NCBI RefSeq assembly: GCF_011040385.1
Contig: NZ_JAAIKB010000005.1
Coordinates: 248,001 to 312,000 of the forward strand
Source of the DNA: Falsiroseomonas algicola
GTDB taxonomy: Bacteria > Pseudomonadota > Alphaproteobacteria > Acetobacterales > Acetobacteraceae
Length of the DNA: 64,000 nucleotides
Direction: 5' to 3'
Position 1 is the first letter of the stretch; every line of letters starts with the position of its first letter. The position numbers were made by a program, and so were the translations under genes. Of the stretch, positions 8,279-16,265 are shown piece after piece. The notes under the pieces are model-generated. The model saw only the letters and a program-made list of their open reading frames with translations, made no database searches and was not told where the DNA came from.

Positions 8279-9844
8279 CTACCGCGCCGCTGGCCGCAGC
8301 TCCGTCGCCATCGTCCGCTCGTCGTTGCGGGCGTTGTAGGTGTAGCCCCGCCGCGCGGCCCAGATGTTCACCTGGTGGTGCAGCGGGATGATGGCGAGGT
8401 CCTCCATCGCGATGCGCGTCGCCTGCTGGTACAGCGGCTCCCGCTGGGCCGGGTCCAGCGTCTGCAGCGCCTGCGCCAGGACCTGGTCGAGGCGCGGGCT
8501 GGAATAGCCGCTGCGGTTCACCGCCCCCCAGCCGCGGCTCGGCTCGGCCGTCGCGATCAGGGATTGCAGCGGGCTGTCGGGCTCCCCGGTGCCGGTGCCC
8601 CAGCCCAGCAGGCCCACGCTGAACTCCGCCCGCGCGGCGCGGCCGAAGAAGGTGGCGGAGGGCTGCGCCTCCACCCGCACGCGCAGCCCCGCGCGCGTCC
8701 AGCCCTGCGCGATCGCCTGCAGCACGCGGTCATCATTGATGTAGCGGTCATTGGGCCCGCCGAGGACGATCTGGAAACCCTGCGGATAGCCGGCCTCCGC
8801 CAGCAGGCGCCGCGCGCGTTCCGGGTCGAAGGGATCGGGGCGCAGCGACGGGTCATGCCCCATCACCCCCGCCGGCAGCAGTTGCCCCGACGCCACGGCC
8901 TGCCCGTTCATCACCGCGCGCACGATGCCGTCGCGGTTGATGGCGAGCGACAGGGCGCGCCGCACCCGCACGTCGCGCAGCGGATTGTCGATGGCATTGC
9001 CCGCGAGGTCCGTGACCCCCGGCGTGCGTTCGCGCGCGTGGTCGACATAGAGGTAGATGTTGCGCACGCCGGGGATGGAGAAGACGGCGAGGTTCGCATC
9101 GCGCGACAGCCCCGCCACCTCATCCGTCGGCACCTGGTCGATCAGGTGGACATCGCCCGCGCGCAACGCCGCGACGCGCGACGCGGTGTTGGTGATCAGC
9201 AGGAAATTGACGCGCTCCCACGGTTCCTTCGCGCCGTCATATTCGTCGTTGCGCGTCAGCTCGAAGCGGCTGCCCGGTGTCCATGACCGGAAGCGATAGG
9301 GCCCGGTGCCGATGGCGGCGCGGCCATTGTTGAAGTCGGCGGTGGAGGAATCGCGATCGCTGCCACGCACCAGCATCAGCCCGGCCATCTGGTTCGGCAG
9401 CAGCGGATGGGGCCCATCGGTGTGCAGGCGCAGCGTGTGCGGGTCCACGATCTCCACGCGGTTGATGCGCCGCGTGTAGATGGTGAAGCGCCCCGGGCTG
9501 TTCGGCACATTCGCGACGCGGTGGATGTTCGGCTCGAAATCCGCCGCGGTGAAGGGCGTGCCGTCATGCCAGCGCGCGGTGCGGCGCAGCGTGAATTCCC
9601 AGGTGGTCTGGTCGATCGCGCGCCAGGCCGTGGCGAGTTCCGGCTTCAGGCCGAGCTTCTCATCCTGCCCGACCAGCGCCTGGTAGATGTGCTGGTGGAT
9701 CGCGACATTGCTGGTCAGCGCATGGAAATGCGGATCGACGGAGGTGACGGCCGCGCCATAGCCGATCCGCACCTCCTGCGCCGCCAATGGCAGGGCGAGC
9801 ATCGCCGATGCCAATCCTGCAACCCACGCTCCACGCATGCTCAT
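8279..9844 (-). CDS. ABC transporter family-5 substrate-binding protein
   Basis: 521-residue periplasmic receptor of the peptide/nickel/opine class (SBP_bac_5). The signal peptide is around residues 1-23 (GAWVAGLASAMLALPLAAQ). The typical order of motifs follows: SVDPHFHALTSN, YQALVGQDEKLGLKPELATAW, TRTARWHDGTPFTAADF-like segment, IGTGPYRFRSWTPG, then LAEAGYPQGF and IIPLHHQVNIWAAR near the end. It binds a peptide or similar solute for a two-permease, two-ATPase importer not present here. The start at 9844 (MSMRG) is used; ATG at 9838 is equally possible. It is divergent from the amidohydrolase gene with a 69-base shared promoter region. Confidence 0.9.
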   Translation of the reverse strand: MSMRGAWVAGLASAMLALPLAAQEVRIGYGAAVTSVDPHFHALTSNVAIHQHIYQALVGQDEKLGLKPELATAWRAIDQTTWEFTLRRTARWHDGTPFTAADFEPNIHRVANVPNSPGRFTIYTRRINRVEIVDPHTLRLHTDGPHPLLPNQMAGLMLVRGSDRDSSTADFNNGRAAIGTGPYRFRSWTPGSRFELTRNDEYDGAKEPWERVNFLLITNTASRVAALRAGDVHLIDQVPTDEVAGLSRDANLAVFSIPGVRNIYLYVDHARERTPGVTDLAGNAIDNPLRDVRVRRALSLAINRDGIVRAVMNGQAVASGQLLPAGVMGHDPSLRPDPFDPERARRLLAEAGYPQGFQIVLGGPNDRYINDDRVLQAIAQGWTRAGLRVRVEAQPSATFFGRAARAEFSVGLLGWGTGTGEPDSPLQSLIATAEPSRGWGAVNRSGYSSPRLDQVLAQALQTLDPAQREPLYQQATRIAMEDLAIIPLHHQVNIWAARRGYTYNARNDERTMATELRPAAR

Positions 9845-9913
9845 CGCCCCCGATCCTTTCCTCGACGTCATCCGATGCTAGGCTGCGTCGAGGGAAGAAC
9901 GGAAGGGCGGACA

Positions 9914-11347
9914 ATGACGGATCGGCTGCTGGTGGTGGATGGCCTCGTCGTGACGATGGATGCGGATCGCCGCGTCATCGAAGGCGGTGCCGTGCTGATC
10001 GAGGCCGGGCGCATCGCCGCCATCGGCGACACCGCCGCGCTGCGCGCGCGCTATCCCGGCGCGCCCGAGCTCAGCGCGAAGGGCAAGGCCGTGCTGCCCG
10101 GGCTGATCGACGCCCACGCCCACGCCGGTCACACACTCGTGAAAACGCTCGGTGGCGGCGACAGCGCGAAATGGACGGAGGCGGTGGAGGCCATCTATCC
10201 CCGCGGCGCCACGCCGGATTTCTGGGGCGCGGATGGCTCGCTCGCGGCGTTGGAACGCCTCAAGGCCGGCGTCACCACCAGCCTCTCCATCTTCGGCGCC
10301 TATGGATCGCGCACCGACGACCCCGCCCATGCGATGGCGCATGCGGCCGGCTATCGCCGCGTCGGCGTGCGGCACGTGATCTGCCCCGGCGCCTCGCCCC
10401 CGCCCTATCCCAACACCTTCTATCGTTGGGACGGCGACAGCCATGAGAGCGTCGCCGTCACGCTCGATCGCCAGCTGCAGGTCTGCGAGGACCTGACGGC
10501 CGCGCTGCATGACCGCGCGAATGCGATGAGCCGCGTCATGCTCTGCGCGCCCGTCGCCTTCTCCGGCCGCCCCGGCGTGACGGCGGAACTCGCCGCGCAA
10601 TACGACGACACCGCGAAGCAGGTGCGCGCGCTCTCACGCCGCCTCGGCGTGGGTTTCACGCAGGATGGGCACAAGGGCGGCACGGTGCGCGCGGCGGCGG
10701 AAGCAGGGCTGCTCGGCCCGGACGCGCTGCTCTCCCACTGCATCGACCTGCATGAGGATGAGATCGCGCTGATCGCGGAGAGCGGCACCAAGGTCGCGCA
10801 CAACCCCTCCGCCAATTTCTCCATCATCGGCCGCTGCCCGGCGATCGAACTGATGGAGGCCGGCGCCACCGTCGCCATCTGCTCCGACGGCACCGCGCCC
10901 GACCGCAGCTTCGACATGTTCCGCCACATGTTCCAGGCCATGCACTACCACCGCCGCCATTTCCGCGACGCCAAGGTGCTGCCGCCCGGCAAGGCGCTCG
11001 AGATGATCACCTGCGACGCCGCCGCGGCGCTCGGCATGGCGGAGGAGGTCGGCAGCCTCGAAGTCGGCAAGCGCGCGGACATCGCGATCATCGACCTGCG
11101 CAAGCCGCATCTCTGGCCCGGCGACATGCCGCTCTACCGGCTGGTCTGCTTCGCGGTGGGATCGGATGTGGACACCGTCATCGTCGGCGGGCGCATCGTG
11201 ATGGCGGGGCGCACGGTGCTGACCGTGGATGAGGACAGCATCCTCGACGATGCGACGCGGGAGATCGGGCTGGCGCTGGACCGGAGCAACATGCGGCATA
11301 TGGCCGTCACGCCGGAAAGCTTCTGGAAGAAGACGCGATACGAGTAA
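9914..11347 (+). CDS. Amidohydrolase-superfamily metal-dependent deaminase/hydrolase
   Basis: 477-residue cytosolic enzyme of the AtzA/TrzN/8-oxoguanine-deaminase-like branch. Metal ligands are visible in order: HAHAGH (first His pair), GHKGGT, the LSHCIDL histidine and ICSDGTAPDRS aspartate; the VAHNPSANF motif is typical of this branch. The flanking beta-sandwich is split between the N-terminus (LLVVDGLVVTMDA) and C-terminus (VGSDVDTVIVGGRIVM). It hydrolyses C-N (or C-Cl) bonds on cyclic amidines or related compounds, exact substrate unknown. A strong ribosome site (GGAAGGGCGG) sets the start. Divergent from the ABC receptor gene, which may import its substrate. Confidence 0.87.
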   Translation: MTDRLLVVDGLVVTMDADRRVIEGGAVLIEAGRIAAIGDTAALRARYPGAPELSAKGKAVLPGLIDAHAHAGHTLVKTLGGGDSAKWTEAVEAIYPRGATPDFWGADGSLAALERLKAGVTTSLSIFGAYGSRTDDPAHAMAHAAGYRRVGVRHVICPGASPPPYPNTFYRWDGDSHESVAVTLDRQLQVCEDLTAALHDRANAMSRVMLCAPVAFSGRPGVTAELAAQYDDTAKQVRALSRRLGVGFTQDGHKGGTVRAAAEAGLLGPDALLSHCIDLHEDEIALIAESGTKVAHNPSANFSIIGRCPAIELMEAGATVAICSDGTAPDRSFDMFRHMFQAMHYHRRHFRDAKVLPPGKALEMITCDAAAALGMAEEVGSLEVGKRADIAIIDLRKPHLWPGDMPLYRLVCFAVGSDVDTVIVGGRIVMAGRTVLTVDEDSILDDATREIGLALDRSNMRHMAVTPESFWKKTRYE

Positions 11348-11349
11348 GG

Positions 11350-11400
11350 GCGAGGCTCCGCCTCGCGCTCCGCCGGGGGGCGTGGCGCCCCCCGGACCCC
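11350..11400 (+). repeat. Two-hairpin intergenic repeat, copy E (degenerate)
   Basis: GCGAGGC/GCCTCGC hairpin (11350-11366), then linker GCTCCGCC, then GGGGGGCG/CGCCCCCC hairpin (11375-11393) and GGACCCC. It has the architecture of copies A-D with different arm sequences. It lies between the convergent amidohydrolase and MarR genes and could terminate both. Confidence 0.65.
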
Positions 11401-11404
11401 GCCG

Positions 11405-11842
11405 TCAATCGCGGGCGCGGTCCAGGGCGGCGCGCAAACGGCGCAGGACGGGCAGGACCGACTCGATATCCGCAATCGAGACGTCGCCGGCCACCGGGGC
11501 AACCGCCGCCTCGGCGATCGCCACCGCCTCCTGCCGCGCCGCGCGGCCGGCCGGCGTGAGAAACACCAGCTTGCCGCGGCCATCGCGCGGATCAGGCTCC
11601 AGCCGCACCAGCCCACGCGCCTCCAGCTTCTGGATCGTGTTGGTCATGGCCGGCCGCTCCACCTGCACGGCGCGGGCGATGCGCACCAGGCTGCGCCCAT
11701 CGCCCATCCGCACGAGGTGATTGAGCACCACGAAATGCGACACGCGCAGCCCCTCCGGCAGCGCCCGCTCCAGCCGGTTGCGCGCGAGATGCTCGATGAT
11801 CGAGACCTCGTTCAACAGGGCGAAGAGCGGCGGGTCACTCAC
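11405..11842 (-). CDS. MarR-family transcriptional regulator
   Basis: 145-residue winged-helix regulator. Residues 30-100 show the MarR fold: LRVSHFVVLNHLVRMGDG, SLVRIARAVQVERPAMTNTI, QKLEARGLVRLEPDPRDGRGK (wing with the DxRD motif), and LTPAGRAARQEA. It starts with GTG at 11842, forming a GTGA overlap with the stop of the nitroreductase-like gene, so the two are one operon. The long same-frame extension into that gene (to about 13078) is a shadow. MarR proteins usually bind short palindromes near their own promoter; two such palindromes lie just upstream of the operon at 12992-13026. Confidence 0.88.
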   Translation of the reverse strand: MSDPPLFALLNEVSIIEHLARNRLERALPEGLRVSHFVVLNHLVRMGDGRSLVRIARAVQVERPAMTNTIQKLEARGLVRLEPDPRDGRGKLVFLTPAGRAARQEAVAIAEAAVAPVAGDVSIADIESVLPVLRRLRAALDRARD

Positions 11843-12975
11843 GCGCGGCGTATCCTCGTCTCGAACGGCCAACGCGGCGTCGCCGGCACGGCGGGACCAT
11901 AGCCCAGCCGCCCCAGCATCTGCACCACGCCCCCACCCCCCAGCATCGCCTGCGCCTCCGCATAAGGCCCGGCCATCGCCGGAAACTCCTGCAGGGCTTG
12001 GCTGACCGGATGCAGCGACAGGCCGAGGCCGGTGGCGGCCAGGTTGAGGCGCAGCCAGTCCCGCCCGGCCGCCAGGGCCTCCGCCCGGCTGTTGCCCGGG
12101 CTGGTCGTCCAGACATAGGCGGGCGTCGCGGCGAGCATGGCCTGGTAGCGCTGCACCATCATCCCGTAGCCCGGCTGGCCGGGCAGCATCGCCGCCCGCG
12201 TGATCTGCCCCGCCGCGACCCCCTCCTCGATCCCCGGGCCGTACAGGCTGATGCCGTCGGGCTGAGCCGCCACGGCGGCGGCGCCGAGCCGCATGAGGTC
12301 CACGCTCTCCCGATGCGCCGCCTCGTCCCGCGCCTCGACCAGCCAGGCGCGCCAGGCCAGGTCGCGGATGGCGGCGACGCGGGCGGGGTCGGCGGCGGCG
12401 CCGAAGCCGCTGGTCACGGAAGCCGCCAGCACCGCCAGCGCCGCCTCCGGCACCGGCCGCGCCATGTCGTAGGGGCGCTTCGCGGACCGCCGCGCGGCGG
12501 CATGGGCGAAGAGCGGATCCGCCACGCCGCCCGGCGCCAGGCGGATCAGCGCGACCGGCCGTCCATCCAGCCTTGGCCGGGGCTCGCCTTCCGGAAACGG
12601 AGTCACCTCCGCGGCCAAGCCCTGCTGCGCAGCGGCCATGCGGAACAGCTCCACGAAGGCGCCCAGGCCGATGGTGATCTGCCGGTCGAAGGGATCCGTC
12701 ACCGGCAGCCGCCGGTCGAGGTCGCAGCGCAGCACCACGATCTCCGGCGCCGCGTCCGGCAGTTCCGCGATCCAGGGCTGCCGGTTGTGCGGGTTGGGCG
12801 CCAGCACCGCCCAGGCCAGGGCGCGCACCCGCGGGTCCGGATGCGCGGCGGCAAGCGGCGCGGCGGCCCAGGGGGCGGCCGGATCGCCGGCGGTCACGAC
12901 CTGCCCGCGCGCGGTGCGGGACACGGCAAGGCCGGCCAGGCCGGCGGAGAGCATCAGGCGACGGGGAAGGGGCAT
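11839..12975 (-). CDS. Nitroreductase-like (Acg-type) FMN-binding oxidoreductase, exported
   Basis: 378-residue protein with an N-terminal RR-containing signal (MPLPRRLMLSAGLAGLAVS), consistent with Tat export. The body resembles the Acg/nitroreductase superfamily: RALAWAVLAPNPHNRQPW (FMN-binding HNRQPW motif), FDRQITIGLGAFVELFRMAA, AARRSAKRPYD, and near the C-terminus GLSLHPVSQALQEFP. Members bind FMN and may sequester it or reduce nitro/quinone compounds. The start at 12975 is chosen because upstream residues fall in the operator region. Co-transcribed with the MarR regulator, suggesting induction by an aromatic or redox-active effector (inference). Confidence 0.8.
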   Translation of the reverse strand: MPLPRRLMLSAGLAGLAVSRTARGQVVTAGDPAAPWAAAPLAAAHPDPRVRALAWAVLAPNPHNRQPWIAELPDAAPEIVVLRCDLDRRLPVTDPFDRQITIGLGAFVELFRMAAAQQGLAAEVTPFPEGEPRPRLDGRPVALIRLAPGGVADPLFAHAAARRSAKRPYDMARPVPEAALAVLAASVTSGFGAAADPARVAAIRDLAWRAWLVEARDEAAHRESVDLMRLGAAAVAAQPDGISLYGPGIEEGVAAGQITRAAMLPGQPGYGMMVQRYQAMLAATPAYVWTTSPGNSRAEALAAGRDWLRLNLAATGLGLSLHPVSQALQEFPAMAGPYAEAQAMLGGGGVVQMLGRLGYGPAVPATPRWPFETRIRRA

Positions 12976-12991
12976 CGGGTCTGCTCCATGA

Positions 12992-13007
12992 TGTTCGATA
13001 TCGAACA
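12992..13007. promoter_or_regulatory. Operator-like palindrome 1 upstream of nitroreductase/marR operon
   Basis: TGTTCGATATCGAACA is a perfect 16-bp palindrome, in an AT-richer patch, 17 bases upstream of the operon's start codon. Its half-site TTCG/CGAA recurs in the adjacent site. Size and placement fit autoregulation by the MarR protein of the same operon. Confidence 0.75.
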
Positions 13008-13012
13008 ATATA

Positions 13013-13026
13013 GTTCGACGACGAAC
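13013..13026. promoter_or_regulatory. Operator-like palindrome 2
   Basis: GTTCG-ACGA-CGAAC, an inverted repeat with the same half-site as palindrome 1. The two centres are about 20 bp apart, two helical turns, so two dimers could bind the same face. It also lies 100 bases upstream of the divergent DGPF gene. Confidence 0.65.
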
Positions 13027-13125
13027 AAATGCAACTCTTTTCGTAATCCTGTCGAAATCCGGCTCCCTTGCCCGTCATGCTGCCGGACGCGCCATTCCGC
13101 GCGCCGAGACAGGACAGGCCCCGCC

Positions 13126-13470
13126 ATGAAGGTCACGATGCTGATCCACGAAGCGCCCGAGGATGTCGCCGCGCGCACCGACCCCGCCCGCGCCCCCGCC
13201 TATTGGGGCGCCTGGAAGGCCTATGCCGATGCGCTGGCGCAGACCGGCTTCGTCGAGGGTGGCGCCGGGCTGCAGGGGCCGGAGACGGCGACCCTCATCC
13301 GCGGCGACCGCGTGCTCGATGGCCCCTACAGCGAAACGCGCGAGCAGCTCGGCGGCTATTTCACGCTGGAGGTGCCGGACCTGGAGACGGCGAAGGCCTG
13401 GGCCGCGCGCTGCCCTGCCGCCGCGCTCGGCACGATCGAGCTGCGCCCGCACCTCGTCATGATGGGCTGA
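13126..13470 (+). CDS. DGPF/YCII-domain protein
   Basis: 114-residue YCII-superfamily protein: MLIHEAPED at the N-terminus and the signature DGPYSETREQLGGYF at mid-chain, then LEVPDLETAKAWAARCP. Such DGPF proteins are strictly associated with ECF42 sigma factors; their biochemical function is unknown although a ferredoxin-like fold with a His/Asp pocket is shared with YciI. It is divergent from the MarR operon and convergent with the sigma gene, its last 14 bases overlapping the sigma 3' end. Confidence 0.88.
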   Translation: MKVTMLIHEAPEDVAARTDPARAPAYWGAWKAYADALAQTGFVEGGAGLQGPETATLIRGDRVLDGPYSETREQLGGYFTLEVPDLETAKAWAARCPAAALGTIELRPHLVMMG

Positions 13471-14665
13471 GGCGCAGCAGGAAGTCGCGCACCGCGGGGT
13501 CCGTCGCCAGCCCCGCGGCGCGCAGCCGGGCCGCCTCGGCTTCCGCCGTCTCCCCGGCCCGCGCCGCCAGCGACGCCATCGCCGCCCAGAAGGGCTGGTA
13601 GCCCGCCAGCCGCCCATCCGCGCCGAGGCTGCGGAGTGCCGCCAGCCCCGCCGCCACGCCCCCGGCCTCGGCCAGCGCCACCGCGCGGTTCAGGGCCACC
13701 ACGGGGCTGGCGGTGGCGGCCAGCAGCGCATCGTAGAGCAGCAGGATGGCAGCCCAGTCGGTGCGGCCCGTCACCCGCCGCGCGGCGTGCACGGATTGCA
13801 CCGCGGCTTCCCACTGGAAGCGGCCTGGCGCGCCGAGCGCGAAGGCCCGGCGCAGCAGCGCCTCTGCCTCCGCCTGCATCGCCCCGTCCCAGGCCTCGGG
13901 CGGCTGGTCCGAGAGAGGCACGTAGTGCCCCGCGGTGTCCCGCGCCGCCGGCCGCCGCGCCTCCAGGTGCAGCAGCAGCGCCGCCAACCCCAGCGCCTCC
14001 GCCTCCTCGGGCGCCAGCGCGGCGGCGATGCGGGCTAGCCACAGCGCCTCCCCGGCCAGGGCGCCGCCATCGGCGGGGTCCTGCGCGCCGGCGGCATAGG
14101 CGGCGTAGATCGCGTCCAGCACCGCGGGCAGCCGCGCCGCCACCCCCTCCCGCCCCGGCAGGGCGAAGCGGGCGCCGCTGGCGGCGATGCGCCGCTTGGC
14201 GCGCACCAGCCGCTGGCCCATGGCCGCCGGGGAGACGAGGAAGGCGGAGGCGATGCGCGCGGCATCGAGCCCCAGCACCACCTGCAGCATCAGCGGCGCC
14301 TGCGCCGCGCGCTCCACCTCCGGCGCCGCGCAGGCCAGCAGAAGCGCCAGGCGGTGGTCGGGGATGGCGTCGGGCTCCGGCTCCTCCGCCAGCAGCGCGG
14401 CGTGGCGCAGGGTGGGCTCCGCCGCGCTGGCGGTGGCGCGGCGGCGATGGCCGTCCAGCAGCCGGCGCCGCGCCGCGGTCAGCAGCCAAGCCTCGGGCTT
14501 GTCTGGTACGCCGTCGCGCGGCCAGGTGGCCAGCGCGGCGGCGAAGGCATCGGCCAGCGCATCCTCCGCCTGCGCGATGTCCCGCCCCCGCGCCGCCAGC
14601 CAGGCCAGCAGACGGCCATAGCTGTCCCGCGCCGCGCGCTCGGCGGCGAGCGATGCCGCGGTCAC
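13457..14665 (-). CDS. ECF42-type RNA polymerase sigma factor
   Basis: 402 residues, about twice the size of a plain ECF sigma. Region 2 is at residues 10-75 (AQAEDALADAFAAALATWP, KPEAWLLTAARRRLLDGHRR) and region 4 at about 110-165 (LALLLACAAPEV, RIASAFLVSPAAMGQRLVRAKRRI). The remaining 230 residues form a helical TPR-like domain (AVLDAIYAAY, LNRAVALAEAGG) characteristic of ECF42, which replaces an anti-sigma as the control element. It starts with GTG at 14665, overlapping the upstream DGPF gene by GTGA. The family transcribes DGPF genes and its own operon. Confidence 0.88.
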   Translation of the reverse strand: MTAASLAAERAARDSYGRLLAWLAARGRDIAQAEDALADAFAAALATWPRDGVPDKPEAWLLTAARRRLLDGHRRRATASAAEPTLRHAALLAEEPEPDAIPDHRLALLLACAAPEVERAAQAPLMLQVVLGLDAARIASAFLVSPAAMGQRLVRAKRRIAASGARFALPGREGVAARLPAVLDAIYAAYAAGAQDPADGGALAGEALWLARIAAALAPEEAEALGLAALLLHLEARRPAARDTAGHYVPLSDQPPEAWDGAMQAEAEALLRRAFALGAPGRFQWEAAVQSVHAARRVTGRTDWAAILLLYDALLAATASPVVALNRAVALAEAGGVAAGLAALRSLGADGRLAGYQPFWAAMASLAARAGETAEAEAARLRAAGLATDPAVRDFLLRLSPS

Positions 14666-15006
14666 GCCATCACGGGCCTGGCCTCCACCACGCCATGCCC
14701 GGCGCCGGGGCAGCGCGCGGCCCAGCGGAGCGCGGTGGCCATGTCCGGCACCTCGATGAGGTAGTAACCGCCTAACTGCTCCCGCGTCTCGGCATAGGGG
14801 CCGTCCAGCACCTGCGGCGCGCCGTTCACCAGGCGTACCGTATGCGCCGTGCCGGCCGGCATCAGCCGGTTGGCGTTCACCAGCGCGCCGGCGGCGCGCA
14901 GCGCCTCCGTATAGGCGCCATAGGCCGCCATGGCGGCGTTGCGCTCCGCCTCCGGCATCCGGGGCCAGGCGCTCTCATCGGCATGGATCAGCAGCATCAC
15001 CTGCAT
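14662..15006 (-). CDS. DGPF/YCII-domain protein, sigma-linked
   Basis: 114-residue YCII protein with MQVMLLIHADESAW at the start and DGPYAETREQLGGYY as signature, then IEVPDMATALRWAARCP. It is upstream of the sigma gene, which begins inside its stop codon (GTGA overlap), so the two are co-translated. It is a paralogue of the DGPF protein on the other side of the sigma gene. The start at 15006 is taken because a longer frame to 15117 adds unrelated sequence. Confidence 0.9.
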   Translation of the reverse strand: MQVMLLIHADESAWPRMPEAERNAAMAAYGAYTEALRAAGALVNANRLMPAGTAHTVRLVNGAPQVLDGPYAETREQLGGYYLIEVPDMATALRWAARCPGAGHGVVEARPVMA

Positions 15007-15085
15007 GGCGGTCTTCCCATCCTTGTCGCGGCGCCCGATCGGCGCCGGCATGATGACGCGGGGGGAGGCGCCGTTTCGACAGGGG

Positions 15086-15271
15086 CTATCCGGATTTGTC
15101 GTCCCGCTTCGCGCCATCCAGCAGGGCGCGGCGGCGCGCTTCCTCCCGCCGGTCGTTCAGCTTCTCCGCCCCCGTGCGGCCATGCTTCACGCGGTTGGCC
15201 GCGGCCTCCGCCGCTTCCTCCCGCTTCCGCGCCGCCTTCCGGGCCTTGTTCAGGTTGACGATATCGGCCAT
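15086..15271 (-). CDS. DUF4169 family small basic protein
   Basis: 61-residue highly charged protein beginning MADIVNLNKARKAARKREE, followed by RVKHGRTGAEKLNDRREEARRRALLDGA. This matches the alphaproteobacterial DUF4169 pattern (MA-(D/E)-IVNL, then FGRTKAE-type motif). It is predicted to be mostly helical and may bind nucleic acid or another protein; no function is known. The gene is inside a longer open frame on the same strand; the start is set by the family N-terminus at 15271. Confidence 0.8.
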   Translation of the reverse strand: MADIVNLNKARKAARKREEAAEAAANRVKHGRTGAEKLNDRREEARRRALLDGAKRDDKSG

Positions 15272-15310
15272 GGGGGCAGGATACCGCGCCCCAGGAACGG
15301 AAGAAACGCC

Positions 15311-15973
15311 ATGATGATCGAGCTGACCGCCGCCGACGGCCACCGCTTCGCCGCCTACAAGGCGGGCCCTGAGAATGCGACGAAGGCGCTGGTGGTGGTG
15401 CAGGAGATCTTCGGCGTGAACCGCCACATGCGCCGCATCTGCGATGACTTCGCGAAGGAAGGCTACGCCGTCATCGCCCCCGCGCTGTTCGACCGCGTCG
15501 AGCGTGGGGTCGAACTCGGCTACACCGGCGATGACGTGGCGCGCGGCCGCGACCTGCGTGCGAAGGTGCCGGCCGATGGCCCGATGCTGGATGTGGAGGC
15601 CTGCGGCGCCGCGCTGCCGAAGGGCGCCGCCCGCGGCATCGTCGGCTATTGCTGGGGCGGCACCGTCGCCTGGTGGGGCGCGACGCGCAGCACCAGCTTC
15701 AAGGCGGCCTGTGGCTGGTATGGCGGCGGCATCGCCGGCACGAAGGATGAGAAGCCCAACTGCCCGGTCGAACTCCATTTCGGCAGCCTCGACGCCTCCA
15801 TCCCGATGAGCGACGTCGAGGCGATCCGCGCCGCCCAGCCCGGCATCGCCATCTTCGTCTATGAGGGTGCGGGCCATGGCTTCGGCTGCGAGGACCGCGC
15901 TTCCTACAAGGCCGACGACGCGGCGGTGGCGGAGAAGCGCACCCTCGACTTCTTCGCCAGACACCTGGGCTGA
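15311..15973 (+). CDS. Dienelactone hydrolase family protein
   Basis: 220-residue alpha/beta hydrolase. The nucleophile is the cysteine in GYCWGG at about residue 116; the acid Asp is probably in the LDASIPMSD region and the catalytic His in GAGHGFGCEDR near residue 190. VVQEIFGVNRHMRRICDDFA is the typical N-terminal stretch. The family hydrolyses dienelactones from chlorocatechol breakdown, but many members have other substrates; no aromatic-pathway neighbours are seen. The first of two adjacent ATG codons at 15311 is used. Confidence 0.9.
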   Translation: MMIELTAADGHRFAAYKAGPENATKALVVVQEIFGVNRHMRRICDDFAKEGYAVIAPALFDRVERGVELGYTGDDVARGRDLRAKVPADGPMLDVEACGAALPKGAARGIVGYCWGGTVAWWGATRSTSFKAACGWYGGGIAGTKDEKPNCPVELHFGSLDASIPMSDVEAIRAAQPGIAIFVYEGAGHGFGCEDRASYKADDAAVAEKRTLDFFARHLG

Positions 15974-15978
15974 GCGCC

Positions 15979-16194
15979 ATGGTCAGCTACTACCTCACGG
16001 CGGCCGCCTGCCTCTTCCTGCTGATCATGATGCCGATCTGGTCGGGCAAGGTGGAGCAGCAGAACTACCCGTTCTGGGTCATCGCGCTGCTCGGCCTGGT
16101 GGTGGTGCTGGTGCCGATCTTCGTCCGGCGGCGGCGGCGCGAAGGCGCCGCCGCGCCGGGCGATCTCCGCGTGTCGATCGAGAACCGGGAGTGA
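15979..16194 (+). CDS. Small two-helix membrane protein, unknown
   Basis: 71 residues: a first hydrophobic segment YYLTAAACLFLLIMMPIW, a short polar stretch (SGKVEQQNYP), a second segment FWVIALLGLVVVLVPIFV and a basic tail RRRRRE. Arg-rich after helix 2 fits a cytoplasmic C-terminus by the positive-inside rule. It begins five bases after the hydrolase stop and is probably co-transcribed. Not recognised as a named family. Confidence 0.7.
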   Translation: MVSYYLTAAACLFLLIMMPIWSGKVEQQNYPFWVIALLGLVVVLVPIFVRRRRREGAAAPGDLRVSIENRE

Positions 16195-16265
16195 TCACCG
16201 CCGCGGCGCTCATCCTCCGTCAAGGACGGCATGCCCAACCCATGACCGACATGGCGGATCCCTGA

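Noticed and set aside
11842-13078. N-terminal extension of the MarR frame
   Set aside because: It covers the nitroreductase-like gene in another frame; the GTG at 11842 starts the MarR fold and overlaps the upstream stop.
15096-15314. 72-codon Arg/Ser-rich plus-strand frame
   Set aside because: Antisense to the DUF4169 gene; its composition is the usual shadow pattern.
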